DNA of 50,163 nucleotides. Origin: CAZSLI01 sp964607705. Lineage in GTDB: Bacteria; Actinomycetota; Coriobacteriia; Anaerosomatales; PHET01. The first letter of the stretch is position 1, and each line of letters opens with the position of its first letter. Where the stretch lies: the NCBI GenBank assembly GCA_964607705.1, contig CAZSLI010000018.1:1-50163 (forward strand), read 5' to 3'. Both the position numbers and the translations under genes were made by a program. Under the pieces are notes generated by a model, which was given only the letters and a program-made list of their open reading frames with translations, ran no database searches and had not been told where the DNA came from. Shown one piece after another: positions 15,342 through 22,821 of this stretch.

Positions 15342-15785
15342 TTGGCGCGCTGTTCGTATCACCCGGACGTCGAAACCGAATTGAGCTGCACCGAGTGCGG
15401 GAAGCCCATCTGTCCCAAAGAGATGATCCTCACGCCGGTGGGCTACAAGTGCCCGGAGCACGCGCGGCCCAAGCGCAGCCAGTACACGTTCGTGAAGCCC
15501 AAGCAGCTCGCTCTTGCGATCGTGGCCGGACTCGCGGCAGGAGTGGGCGGTGCGTTCCTGCTGTCCGGGATCGCCTGGGGCGGGTTCTTCATGGGCATCA
15601 TTTGGGGCTCGCTCACCTCTGAGCTGGTGCGTCGCGCCTCCGGCGGCCATCGCGGCGGGACGGTTGGCGCGGTCGCCGCGCTCTCGATCGCGTTCGGCAC
15701 CCTCGTGGCCGGCGTCAGCTGGATCACCGCCGGCGTAGCCATCCTCGTTGCCCTCGTTCAACTCGCAGTGATCGAGATGCGCTAG
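15342..15785 (+). CDS. B-box-type zinc-finger membrane protein
   Basis: About 147 residues. An N-terminal zinc finger (CSYHPDVETELSCTECGKPIC, then CPEH) resembles the B-box-like finger found ahead of rhomboid and similar membrane proteins. After it come three or four hydrophobic helices. The TTG at 15342 is preferred: AGGAG lies 6 bases upstream and it puts the finger at the very N-terminus. ATG 15318 adds eight residues but lacks a good ribosome site. The function is unknown; such fingers are usually involved in protein contacts rather than DNA binding. Confidence 0.78.
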   Translation: MARCSYHPDVETELSCTECGKPICPKEMILTPVGYKCPEHARPKRSQYTFVKPKQLALAIVAGLAAGVGGAFLLSGIAWGGFFMGIIWGSLTSELVRRASGGHRGGTVGAVAALSIAFGTLVAGVSWITAGVAILVALVQLAVIEMR

Positions 15786-15869
15786 GGCGAGCGCCGCCCA
15801 CGCCACCGCACACGCCCGCTTGCCGAGTGACGGGGGTAGGCCGCGCCCCGATGGTGGTAGCGTCCCTTT

Positions 15870-16658
15870 ATGGCTGAAGGCGATCACACCCGCACAGTGA
15901 TGCTGTTCGGCGCGCACTCGAACGACGAGTTCGCGCTGGCGGCGACGCTGGCTGCCCACGTGCGCGCGGGAGATGCGGTGTGGGCCGCATGGTTCGCCCG
16001 AGACGATCGCGAGAAGGTCGACAAGCTCCGCCAGGAGGAGGCCTTCGAAGCGATGCGCAGGATAGGCGTGCAGCGCGACTGCCTCATCTTCGCCGACTTG
16101 CCTCCCTTCGCCCTGGTGGAGCAGCTGCCGGCGCTCGTGGACGCCATTCGCGAGCTTGTCGAACACCTGAAACCAGACCTCATCTACTGTCCCGCGTACG
16201 AGGGCGGCCATCCCGACCACGACGCGCTCAACTTCGCGACGTACGAGGGCGCAGCGCTCGAAGGCGTGGAGTGCCGCGAGTATCCGATGTATCGGCGGGC
16301 CGGGACGCGTCGGTTCCTCAGGCGGTTGCCACGCTTCGCGCGCCTGCTTCCGGGGAGTGAGCCCGACCTTCGCTGGCTCGACCCGAAAGAGGTGGCCTTC
16401 AAACGCGAGCTATGGAAGGTGTACAAGAGCCAGCATCCCCTGATGGACTGGCTCGTGCGCCTGTCCGGCGACGAGCTGCGCTTCTTCTCGACCGAGCAGA
16501 CGCGACCGCTCCCGCTTCGCGACTACCGGCGGCCGCCGCACGAGCGGCCCCTCCTCTACGAGAACCAGCCCGAAGGCGTCCCCTTCAGCTTCGAGGAGTT
16601 CGCCGACAAGGTGCGCCGCTACGAATGGTCCGGCGGCATCGACGACGAGAACATCTGA
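15870..16658 (+). CDS. PIG-L-family deacetylase-like protein with altered catalytic motif
   Basis: A 262-residue protein of the PIG-L/LmbE family, zinc-dependent N-deacetylases of N-acetylglucosamine conjugates (for example MshB). The second metal motif is intact (GGHPDHDALN). The first, normally AHPDDE, reads AHSNDE: His 16 and Asp 19, the zinc ligands, remain, but the Asp that acts as the general base in MshB is Asn 18, and Pro is Ser. Between them, RQEEAFEAMRRIGV fits the family. Activity is therefore in doubt. The C-terminal half is longer than the minimal domain. No clear Shine-Dalgarno is seen before ATG 15870. Confidence 0.88.
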   Translation: MAEGDHTRTVMLFGAHSNDEFALAATLAAHVRAGDAVWAAWFARDDREKVDKLRQEEAFEAMRRIGVQRDCLIFADLPPFALVEQLPALVDAIRELVEHLKPDLIYCPAYEGGHPDHDALNFATYEGAALEGVECREYPMYRRAGTRRFLRRLPRFARLLPGSEPDLRWLDPKEVAFKRELWKVYKSQHPLMDWLVRLSGDELRFFSTEQTRPLPLRDYRRPPHERPLLYENQPEGVPFSFEEFADKVRRYEWSGGIDDENI

Positions 16659-16691
16659 TCCTCGGGTACGGCTCGTCGGAATTCACAGGGC

Positions 16692-16745
16692 TTGACGACT
16701 TCCGCGATGACGCGGTAGCCTTACGCCGTAAACTTACACTGTAAG
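16692..16745 (+). promoter_or_regulatory. Promoter with two TetR-type operator palindromes (orphan copy)
   Basis: CTTACGCCGTAAA (16720-16732) and CTTACACTGTAAG (16733-16745, perfect arms) follow the pattern of the arrays at 744-797 and 5113-5162, here with centres 13 bases apart. A rightward TTGACG (16692-16697) is followed after 18 bases by TAGCCT (16716-16721), the same hexamer as in the second array. No TetR gene adjoins this copy, so one of the two TetR proteins of the window may act here at a distance. Confidence 0.72.
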
Positions 16746-16830
16746 AATCGCTGAGGGTGCTCTGGTGCGACCAGTCACCGGGTCTAGACCTCGGCGGGTA
16801 GTCCGCGTGGACATGTAGTGAGGGGGAGCA

Positions 16831-17565
16831 GTGAGCGAGTTGGCACTGTGGCAGAAGGTCGTCATCATCGCGTCCGCAGTCGTCTTCATCGGGGGTATGA
16901 CCCTGGTCGTTTGGCGGCTGTTCGCGCGCACGAGCACGGGCAAGGCGGTCGCACGACCGGGAACGGCGGCGGAGTCGATGCTCTACGACGCCAAGGCACC
17001 GACCGGCGCTGAGGTGTTCGACGGGTTCTCTTATCGCGTGTCGGCGAGGTTTGCAGGTCGTGCGCGCGTGATCATCGACGGCGACCGCGTGTCCTTCTGC
17101 GGCCCGCGCGGCCCGAAGGGTCTCTACGTCTTCTGGATATGGCTCCAAGGCGCGCTCTTGGCCGCGGTACCCGTCGCCCTGATCTGGGCGGCCGTCGCGC
17201 TCGATTGGCACAGGCTCCTGTGGGCGCTCGGTCTCCTCGTCGCCAGCGTGCTGGTGATGGCAATCGGAGCGGGAGTCTGGCCGGGGTTGGGCGAGACGCC
17301 GGGACTCGGCGACGGGCACTATCCCGCTCTCGAGTTCTCGGCCGGCGACGTGCGCGACGTCAAGATCGGCCCCGGGTGGGCGGACGGCGGCCTATGGATC
17401 GTGTTGCTGCCCTACTACAAGGGCATCGACGCGATCGCGGCTGGGCACGCGGTGTCGTGGTGGGGCCCGGACGAGAGCGGCAACGAGGTGCGCTACGCCT
17501 TCCACTGCTACGACACCGACGCCGCACGCACCCTCTACGACCAGCTCAAGGCCGCCGAGAAGTAG
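16831..17565 (+). CDS. Membrane protein of unknown function behind an orphan TetR operator
   Basis: A 244-residue protein. It has one N-terminal helix (about 8-30), a soluble stretch with a VIIDGDRVSFCGPRGPK turn, a pair of helices (about 98-145), and a C-terminal soluble part (LEFSAGDVRDVKIGPGW, then YAFHCYDTDAARTLYDQL) resembling the strand-helix end of PH-like domains. No family recognised with confidence. Start GTG 16831 follows GGGGGAG. The gene lies 85 bases after the two palindromic operators and has no regulator beside it. It is followed by 255 bases without a gene. Confidence 0.75.
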   Translation: MSELALWQKVVIIASAVVFIGGMTLVVWRLFARTSTGKAVARPGTAAESMLYDAKAPTGAEVFDGFSYRVSARFAGRARVIIDGDRVSFCGPRGPKGLYVFWIWLQGALLAAVPVALIWAAVALDWHRLLWALGLLVASVLVMAIGAGVWPGLGETPGLGDGHYPALEFSAGDVRDVKIGPGWADGGLWIVLLPYYKGIDAIAAGHAVSWWGPDESGNEVRYAFHCYDTDAARTLYDQLKAAEK

Positions 17566-17820
17566 ACGTTGGCTGCCGCGGCCTTGCGGGCTTCGCGGCG
17601 CCGATCTCGAAGTCGGAAAGGTTCCAGCAAGTCACCGGCGGTAGTGTCATCCCACGGCCCCGTGTCATCCGGAACACGGTCTCGAGACGCTTCACTCGCG
17701 GGCTTCCCAACGGAGCGCGCCACGCGCCAAGGCGAGCGGACGGTCTCGGGCGTATCGAGCGTGGCATGACACAACCGAATACAACGAGCGCGCTCTCTAG
17801 CGCGCGAGGAGGTGACTGCC

Positions 17821-18468
17821 ATGAAGAGGCGTATTGCTCTCGTGGCGCTCCTGGCTACGGCGTTTGTCCTTACGGCCTCATCGGCTAGTGCTGCTCCAGC
17901 GAAGGAAATCCGAGCAGACGGAAGCGTTCCTGCCCGCTGGGATCTGCCTAAGCCGTCGGGGGGCGAACACCCGGACATTGCGCCGGTGACTGCGAGCGGT
18001 ACGGGCGACGGATCCAACTCGATCTCGTTCGCGGCCTTCGACAGCGGCGACATCATCGTCGTGACCGGCAGCGGCACGGGTCACGCGGGTGAATGGGACT
18101 CCTACTACTTCCGCGGATCGCTGTACGACAACTGCATCTGGAGTGCGAACACGGCGCCGGTGAATGGCGTTCAACGTGAGGAACCCCGCAAGTATCGCGC
18201 GTACGACGCTGCGTACGGGCTGTGGGTGCCGTCCGTCACGGCGACACGTCGCGGCTCCGCCCGCACGTATTGCAGGGCGCAGTCGGGAGAGCCGTACAAC
18301 GTGGCATCGTCCAAGACTGATCAAGCGAGCTGGTATTGCTCGAAATTGGCGTGGTCGTCCTACCGCTACACCTGCGGCATCGACCTCGATGCCGACGGCG
18401 GCTACTGGGTATGGCCCGTCGATTTGATCAACGACTCGCAGACCAGCTGTTTCGCCTATTCGTCGTAG
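17821..18468 (+). CDS. Secreted YiiX-like (permuted NlpC/P60 fold) protein
   Basis: A 215-residue exported protein. The first 27 residues are a classic signal peptide (KRR, hydrophobic core, SASA-AP). The mature part shows His 88 in GTGHAGEW and, downstream, Cys 173 in WYCSKLAWSSYR followed by GIDLDADGGYWVWPVDL. This order, His before Cys, and the YCSKLxW/GxDLD...P signature match the YiiX/YaeF-like circularly permuted papain-fold family, amidases or peptidases of cell-wall or lipid substrates. ATG 17821 follows a GAGGAGG site at 9 bases; GTG 17812 is a second choice. Secretion suggests action on the outside. In the 255 bases before it I see only short repeats (a 9-base GTGTCATCC pair near 17645-17670) and no gene. 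Confidence 0.78.
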   Translation: MKRRIALVALLATAFVLTASSASAAPAKEIRADGSVPARWDLPKPSGGEHPDIAPVTASGTGDGSNSISFAAFDSGDIIVVTGSGTGHAGEWDSYYFRGSLYDNCIWSANTAPVNGVQREEPRKYRAYDAAYGLWVPSVTATRRGSARTYCRAQSGEPYNVASSKTDQASWYCSKLAWSSYRYTCGIDLDADGGYWVWPVDLINDSQTSCFAYSS

Positions 18469-18476
18469 AAGCTTGC

Positions 18477-18504
18477 GCGGCGCCCCGGTGTCTCGGGGCG
18501 CCGC
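18477..18504. terminator. 11-bp GC-only hairpin after the YiiX-like gene
   Basis: GCGGCGCCCCG (18477-18487) and CGGGGCGCCGC (18494-18504) are exact complements around a 6-base loop, 8 bases past the stop codon at 18468. No T run follows, and the ribosome site of the next gene (GAGGGG) begins 5 bases later, so it could be an attenuator or an mRNA 3'-end stabiliser. Confidence 0.6.
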
Positions 18505-18522
18505 TGCGTGAGGGGATGCTCA

Positions 18523-19794
18523 GTGGGACTTGGGGGGAGTCGCTGGCTCGACGACCGCTTGGTGTGGCTCGCGGGTCCGGTGGTAGTGGTGTGTGTATGT
18601 CTCGCGGGATATGCGGCATGGACACTTCGGCCACTCTCGCGTGCCGAGCGTCAGGCTGATGTGGCCGTCGTCCTTCTCCAGTCGAGAACCGGTTCGGAGC
18701 TGGCGGTTGTGGACCTCAAGCGGTTCAGCCTGGTTCGCCGAGTGAAGCTCAAGAGCCTGTGCCTCTCGATCGACGGCGACGCGCCTTCGCGGACCGTCGT
18801 GACGGCGCAGTGTGGCGGACCGGGCAATGAAGCCGGGTGGGAGGCCGGGTTGCTTGCTCTGGGAAAGGACCGCAGCCCTCGCTACGTTCGACTCCCGGTC
18901 CCCAACCCCTCAGACGTCGCGGTGTCAGGCGGCTTGGCCCACATCGTTCACGGTTTCGAACAGGCTGGCGGCACGTGTGTCTCGACGGTGAGACTGCCGA
19001 AGGGGCGCGTGGTGGCCCATCGCCACGTATCGAAGAGCAGCCAGCGTCCGGAAGCATCATCGGGCGTCGTTCTCCTGCCTGTGGCGGGCGAAACGCTCGC
19101 CGAGGGCGGCGCTCCGGGGGGCGTCGTGGTTCTGAGCGCATCGATGCCGGCCACGCTGCCCTCTACGATCCCGGCAACGGCGGTGACGGTCCTGGCGGGC
19201 ACCGGGAAACAGCGGCGGGTGGTCGCGCGGTCCGTCGATGGAACGTGGTTCCTGCGCTCACTGGACGTGCGGGCGGGAAGGACTTCCGCGCCGGTCGCAC
19301 TGCCGACTGTCGAGAAGGGGATCTTCGTCGCTGCCGCTGCCGGAAACCGAGCGGCTCTCGCGGACGCCGACGGCATCGATCTCGATGACCCCGGTCGAAC
19401 CGTGCTTGTCTCCGACGATGTCGCGACCGGACGATGGCGGCGTGTCCAGGTCGCGGGGTCGCCGTCCGCCCTGGCCTGGTATGGCAAGCGACTGTTGGTG
19501 GTCGATGGCTTGAAGGACCGGCTGCTCGAGTTCGGTCCCGGGGCGACTGAGCCGTCTCGCCGACTTGAGCTGGGAGGGTTGTCGGCAGGAACGGCCGACA
19601 TGGTCGTCTTCTCGGCGGGAAGGGAGTGGGGAATAGAAGAAGCTGACAGAGGCGCGCCAAGGGGGCGCTCGAACGGAGGAGAGGACTCATGTTCAAGGAG
19701 TTCAAGGAGTTCGCGCTGCGCGGAAACGTCATGGATCTCGCAGTTGCGGTTGTTCTGGGGGCAGCTTTCGGCGCGATCATCACATCGTTCGTAA
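18523..19794 (+). CDS. Membrane-anchored beta-rich protein; 3' end possibly frameshifted
   Basis: GTG 18523 (GAGGGG 8 bases upstream) opens a protein with one N-terminal membrane helix (LVWLAGPVVVVCVCLAGYAAW) and a long strand-rich outer part with repeating VVLSxx, SVDGTWFLRSLD and LLVVDGLKDRLLEF segments, similar in feel to beta-propeller repeats; the family is not named. The frame runs on to TAA 19792-19794, overlapping mscL by 106 bases, and its last 50 residues (Arg/Ser-rich, low complexity) look non-coding. In the +1 frame a TAG occurs at 19634-19636, where a natural end would fall, so a one-base slip near 19615-19632 (a G-rich run) is likely. Its neighbour is the secreted YiiX-like protein, 54 bases upstream. 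Confidence 0.68.
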   Translation: MGLGGSRWLDDRLVWLAGPVVVVCVCLAGYAAWTLRPLSRAERQADVAVVLLQSRTGSELAVVDLKRFSLVRRVKLKSLCLSIDGDAPSRTVVTAQCGGPGNEAGWEAGLLALGKDRSPRYVRLPVPNPSDVAVSGGLAHIVHGFEQAGGTCVSTVRLPKGRVVAHRHVSKSSQRPEASSGVVLLPVAGETLAEGGAPGGVVVLSASMPATLPSTIPATAVTVLAGTGKQRRVVARSVDGTWFLRSLDVRAGRTSAPVALPTVEKGIFVAAAAGNRAALADADGIDLDDPGRTVLVSDDVATGRWRRVQVAGSPSALAWYGKRLLVVDGLKDRLLEFGPGATEPSRRLELGGLSAGTADMVVFSAGREWGIEEADRGAPRGRSNGGEDSCSRSSRSSRCAETSWISQLRLFWGQLSARSSHRS

Positions 19795-20132
19795 ACGACC
19801 TGGTCAACCCGCTCATCGGACTCTTGCTCGGGCGCACCGACCTTTCCAACCTCTACGTGGTGCTTGCTGCGGGAAAGACCTCCGCGCCCTACGCGTCACT
19901 TGCCGCTGCGCGTGCCGCCGGAGCCTCGGTCCTCGCCTACGGCGCATTCCTCAACGCGATCATCAACTTCTTCATCGTGGCGCTTGCCCTGTTCCTTGCG
20001 ATCAAGCTGATCAACCGCTTCCGCCGCCAAGAAGAGTCGACCACGCGGGCGTGCCCCTACTGCACGACTGAGATCGCCAAGGCGGCCAGCCGCTGCCCGT
20101 CATGCACGTCGGAGATCGCACCAGAGGCGTAG
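19689..20132 (+). CDS. mscL: Large-conductance mechanosensitive channel MscL with C-terminal zinc ribbon
   Basis: A 147-residue MscL, the channel that opens under membrane tension and releases solutes after osmotic downshock. The N-terminal FKEFALRGNVMDLAVAVVLG amphipathic helix and first membrane helix and the second helix (about 86-108, FLNAIINFFIVALALFLAIKL) are standard. The usual short C-terminal helix is followed by an added zinc ribbon: Cys 122, 125, 136 and 139 (CPYC...RCPSC). The fusion could let the channel bind a protein partner or sense metal. ATG 19689 follows GGAGGAG. It overlaps the end of the preceding frame. The two-component system starts 116 bases later. Confidence 0.95.
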   Translation: MFKEFKEFALRGNVMDLAVAVVLGAAFGAIITSFVNDLVNPLIGLLLGRTDLSNLYVVLAAGKTSAPYASLAAARAAGASVLAYGAFLNAIINFFIVALALFLAIKLINRFRRQEESTTRACPYCTTEIAKAASRCPSCTSEIAPEA

Positions 20133-20248
20133 CGCGTTTCGACTCTGTGCACTGCTCGAGGGTGGAGATTCAGTGAAGGAGCACGCACCCTTTTGCCGCG
20201 CAGCGTACACTCGGCTCGCCGGCTGATGAGTGCCGATGAGGAGGCTCG

Positions 20249-20962
20249 ATGGCGACCGAGACAAGACGGATCCTGCTGGTCGAGGACGAGAAGACCATCC
20301 GAGAGGCGGTCGTCGCGTACCTCGAGCGCGAAGGCTACTGGGTCACCGCCGTAGGCGACGGGCGGCAGGCGATCGAGCAGTTCGCCAAGCACCGGTTCGA
20401 TCTGGTCGTGCTCGACCTGATGCTCCCCGAGGTCTCCGGCGAACAGGTATGCCGAGTCATCCGGGACGCGTCGGATGTCCCGATAATCATGCTCACCGCC
20501 AAGGGCGAGACCGAGGATCGGGTCGCAGGCCTTGAGCTCGGCGCCGACGACTACCTCGTCAAGCCGTTCTCCCCTCGCGAGCTTGTTGCACGCGTCCGAG
20601 CGCTGCTCCGTCGCGCTCACGTCGATGAGGAGCCCCAGCGGGACCGGCTCGTCTTCGGCACTCTTGAGATCGATACCGCCGGACACAAGGCGTTCGTGGA
20701 CGGCGAGGAGATCGACCTCACCGCGAGCGAGTTCAAGCTGCTCACCACGCTCGCTCGCTACCCGGGGCGCGTGTATTCGCGCATGGAGCTCGTCGAGAAA
20801 GTCCTCGGCTATGACTTCGAGGGGTACGAGCGAACGATCGACAGCCACGTGAAGAACCTGCGGGCCAAGCTGCGTGACGACCCGCGCGAGCCAACCTTCA
20901 TCTACACGGTCCACGGGGTCGGATACCGGTTTGACCCCCCGAAGGAAGCCGATGACGACTGA
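20249..20962 (+). CDS. OmpR-family response regulator
   Basis: A 237-residue response regulator. The receiver domain (residues 7-122) has the acid pair Glu 12/Asp 13 (LLVEDEK), the phosphorylation site Asp 56 (VVLDLMLPE) and Lys 105 (VKPFSP). The C-terminal winged-helix domain (about 137-232) shows IDLTASEFKLLTTLARYPGRV, the recognition helix TIDSHVKNLRAKL and the closing TVHGVGYRF. It is phosphorylated by the partner kinase encoded next, overlapping by 11 bases, and should bind DNA as a dimer. Its targets are not evident. Confidence 0.97.
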   Translation: MATETRRILLVEDEKTIREAVVAYLEREGYWVTAVGDGRQAIEQFAKHRFDLVVLDLMLPEVSGEQVCRVIRDASDVPIIMLTAKGETEDRVAGLELGADDYLVKPFSPRELVARVRALLRRAHVDEEPQRDRLVFGTLEIDTAGHKAFVDGEEIDLTASEFKLLTTLARYPGRVYSRMELVEKVLGYDFEGYERTIDSHVKNLRAKLRDDPREPTFIYTVHGVGYRFDPPKEADDD

Positions 20963-22367
20963 TCAGGAGAGCGATCTGCTCGACGCCGAGCAGGCTCCGC
21001 GTCACCCGCGCGGGACGTTCAGCCGCAGGCTTGCCTTGGCCTTCGCGGTCGTCGCCGCCTTGACGGCGGGTCTCGCCGGCGTGCTGATCTCCTCGGTGTG
21101 GAACTACCAGTTCGATCAGTACGTCCAGGACAACCTTCAGCGAGTGGCCGATGGCGTCGCGCAGATCGCCACCGAGTCCTACGGGCGCTACGGCGGCTGG
21201 ACGCTCGAGACGCTCAGCACCATCCCGCGCTTCGGCACCATGCGCGGTATCGCCGTGCAGATCCTCGACGACACCGACACCCTCATATACGACGACGCCA
21301 CCGCCACGAGCGGTAACCAGGCGAACCAATTCGTGCTGCAGCCCGAGGGCAAGGTCATGACGTCGCGCGTGACCCACGGCGGCGAGCAGGTGGGCACCGT
21401 GCGCGTTTGGGCGTACGGGCAGAACGCGATGATGACCGAGCGCGACGAACAGTTCAGACGCGGCTCACTCACCGCCCTCACCATCGCCGCGCTGGTCGCG
21501 ATCGCCTTCGCCTCGATAGGCGGCGTGTGGTACGCGAACCGGCTCGTGCAACCCATCGAACGCATCACCGATACCGTCCGTGCGCTCAGAGGCGGAGACC
21601 GTGAGGCCCGCACGGGGATGTCGGGCGAAGACGAGATCTCCGTACTGGGGCAGACCTTCGACGAGATGGCCGACTCGATCGAAGCGGATCGGCAACTCGA
21701 GCGCCGACTCACAGCCGACGTCGCTCACGAGCTGCGCACTCCGCTGCAGGCGATCCAGGCGACCGTCGAGGCCATGCAGGACGGGGTGTTGCCCGCTGAT
21801 GAGGAGCGTCTCGGCATCGTCCGTGACGAGACCGTGCGCCTCGCGCGGCTCGCCGACGGCATCCTCGAGTTGACGAGACTCGAGCGCGGTTCGCTTCCCT
21901 TCGAGATGGCGCGCCTCGATCTGGTCAGACCGGTCCGGGCCGCCGTCGATGCCCACGAGGCGTTGGTCGAGAGCCGCGATCTCGTACTCTCGGTGGACCT
22001 GGAGGAGGGGCTGTTCGTCCGCGGCGACGCCGATCGGCTGCAGCAGGCAGTGGGCAACCTGCTGTCGAACGCGGCCCGGTACACGCCTGCGGGCGGACGC
22101 ATCACGGTCAGCACGCGGAGCGAGTCCGACCAGGCGGTCATCGAAGTCGCGGACACCGGCATGGGCATCGACGCCGATGACGCCGACCGTGTCTTCGGCC
22201 GCTTCTGGCGGGCCGACAGCGCCCGCGCGACTGCGACGGGTGGCCTGGGTATCGGGCTGGCAGTGACCAAGGAGATCGTCGAGCGGCATCGCGGAAGCAT
22301 AGGTGTCGAGTCGGTGCGCGGGGAGGGTGCGCGCTTCACGATCCGGCTCCCGCGGGCGAAGGCGTAG
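20952..22367 (+). CDS. Membrane sensor histidine kinase
   Basis: A 471-residue kinase. Two hydrophobic helices (about 29-52 and 175-198) flank an extracytoplasmic sensor region of about 120 residues. A HAMP linker (NRLVQPIERITDTVRALRGGD) follows, then the H-box with His 259 (ADVAHELRTPLQAI), the N-box (LLSNAARYTPAGG), and the ATP site (VADTGMGID, FGRFWRADSAR, GGLGIGLAVTK). ATG 20952 lies inside the response regulator gene's final codons, so the two are translated together. The signal is unknown; placement after mscL may link the pair to the envelope or osmotic state (inference). Confidence 0.96.
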   Translation: MTTDQESDLLDAEQAPRHPRGTFSRRLALAFAVVAALTAGLAGVLISSVWNYQFDQYVQDNLQRVADGVAQIATESYGRYGGWTLETLSTIPRFGTMRGIAVQILDDTDTLIYDDATATSGNQANQFVLQPEGKVMTSRVTHGGEQVGTVRVWAYGQNAMMTERDEQFRRGSLTALTIAALVAIAFASIGGVWYANRLVQPIERITDTVRALRGGDREARTGMSGEDEISVLGQTFDEMADSIEADRQLERRLTADVAHELRTPLQAIQATVEAMQDGVLPADEERLGIVRDETVRLARLADGILELTRLERGSLPFEMARLDLVRPVRAAVDAHEALVESRDLVLSVDLEEGLFVRGDADRLQQAVGNLLSNAARYTPAGGRITVSTRSESDQAVIEVADTGMGIDADDADRVFGRFWRADSARATATGGLGIGLAVTKEIVERHRGSIGVESVRGEGARFTIRLPRAKA

Positions 22368-22436
22368 TGTCGCTGGCAATAACTGGCTTTGGGAAGAAAC
22401 CATAGCGACCGCATCGTTTCCTGAGAGGACCCTCGA

Positions 22437-22649
22437 ATGCCCTCATCACTGCCGATCCTCATCCTGATCGGGGGGCTTACGCTCCTTACGCTCGTGGCGG
22501 CGCAGATCCTGATCGGCACGCGCAAGATCAAGTTCAAAGGCGCCACGCACATGAAGGTCCACAAGGCGCTTGCCTGGGCGCTTCTCGGCCTCGCGGTGCT
22601 TCACGGGCTCGGCGGCGCGGTGGTGCTTGGCATCATCCCGTTGCCCTAA
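22437..22649 (+). CDS. Small two-helix membrane protein
   Basis: A 70-residue protein that is almost all membrane: helices at about residues 5-25 and 45-65, joined by a basic loop (GTRKIKFKGATHMKVHK) with two His. The His-containing second half (HKALAWALLGLAVLHGLGG) resembles the di-haem membrane helices of cytochrome b561 or ferric-reductase-like proteins, but is too short to assign. ATG 22437 follows GAGAGG. The gene lies 69 bases after the kinase and could belong to the same transcript. Confidence 0.65.
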   Translation: MPSSLPILILIGGLTLLTLVAAQILIGTRKIKFKGATHMKVHKALAWALLGLAVLHGLGGAVVLGIIPLP

Positions 22650-22728
22650 CCTGCCAGCGGACGACTCAGGGGCGCTCGTTCGGAACCGACCCATCATCGG
22701 CGAGCCCGCACGAAGCCGCCAGTTCGCC

Positions 22729-22734
22729 TACAAT
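22729..22734 (+). promoter_or_regulatory. -10 element of the purC promoter
   Basis: TACAAT (22729-22734) preceded by TTCGCC lies 88 bases before the purC start. The same motif, TTCGCATACAAT, occurs before purL at 34393-34404, so both pur transcripts may share promoter style. No purine riboswitch or PurR-like box was recognised. Confidence 0.5.
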
Positions 22735-22821
22735 GGCGGCGTAGCCGCGCCCCCGCAGCACCGAAACCGTCCCTCGGGTGTGGCCGTCCCGTAAGTGACG
22801 ACCGCTTCCGAGGAGACCACC

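Noticed and set aside
22650..22821. Purine riboswitch upstream of purC
   Set aside because: No three-way junction pattern or conserved loop sequences of the purine aptamer could be found; only a -10 hexamer is supported.
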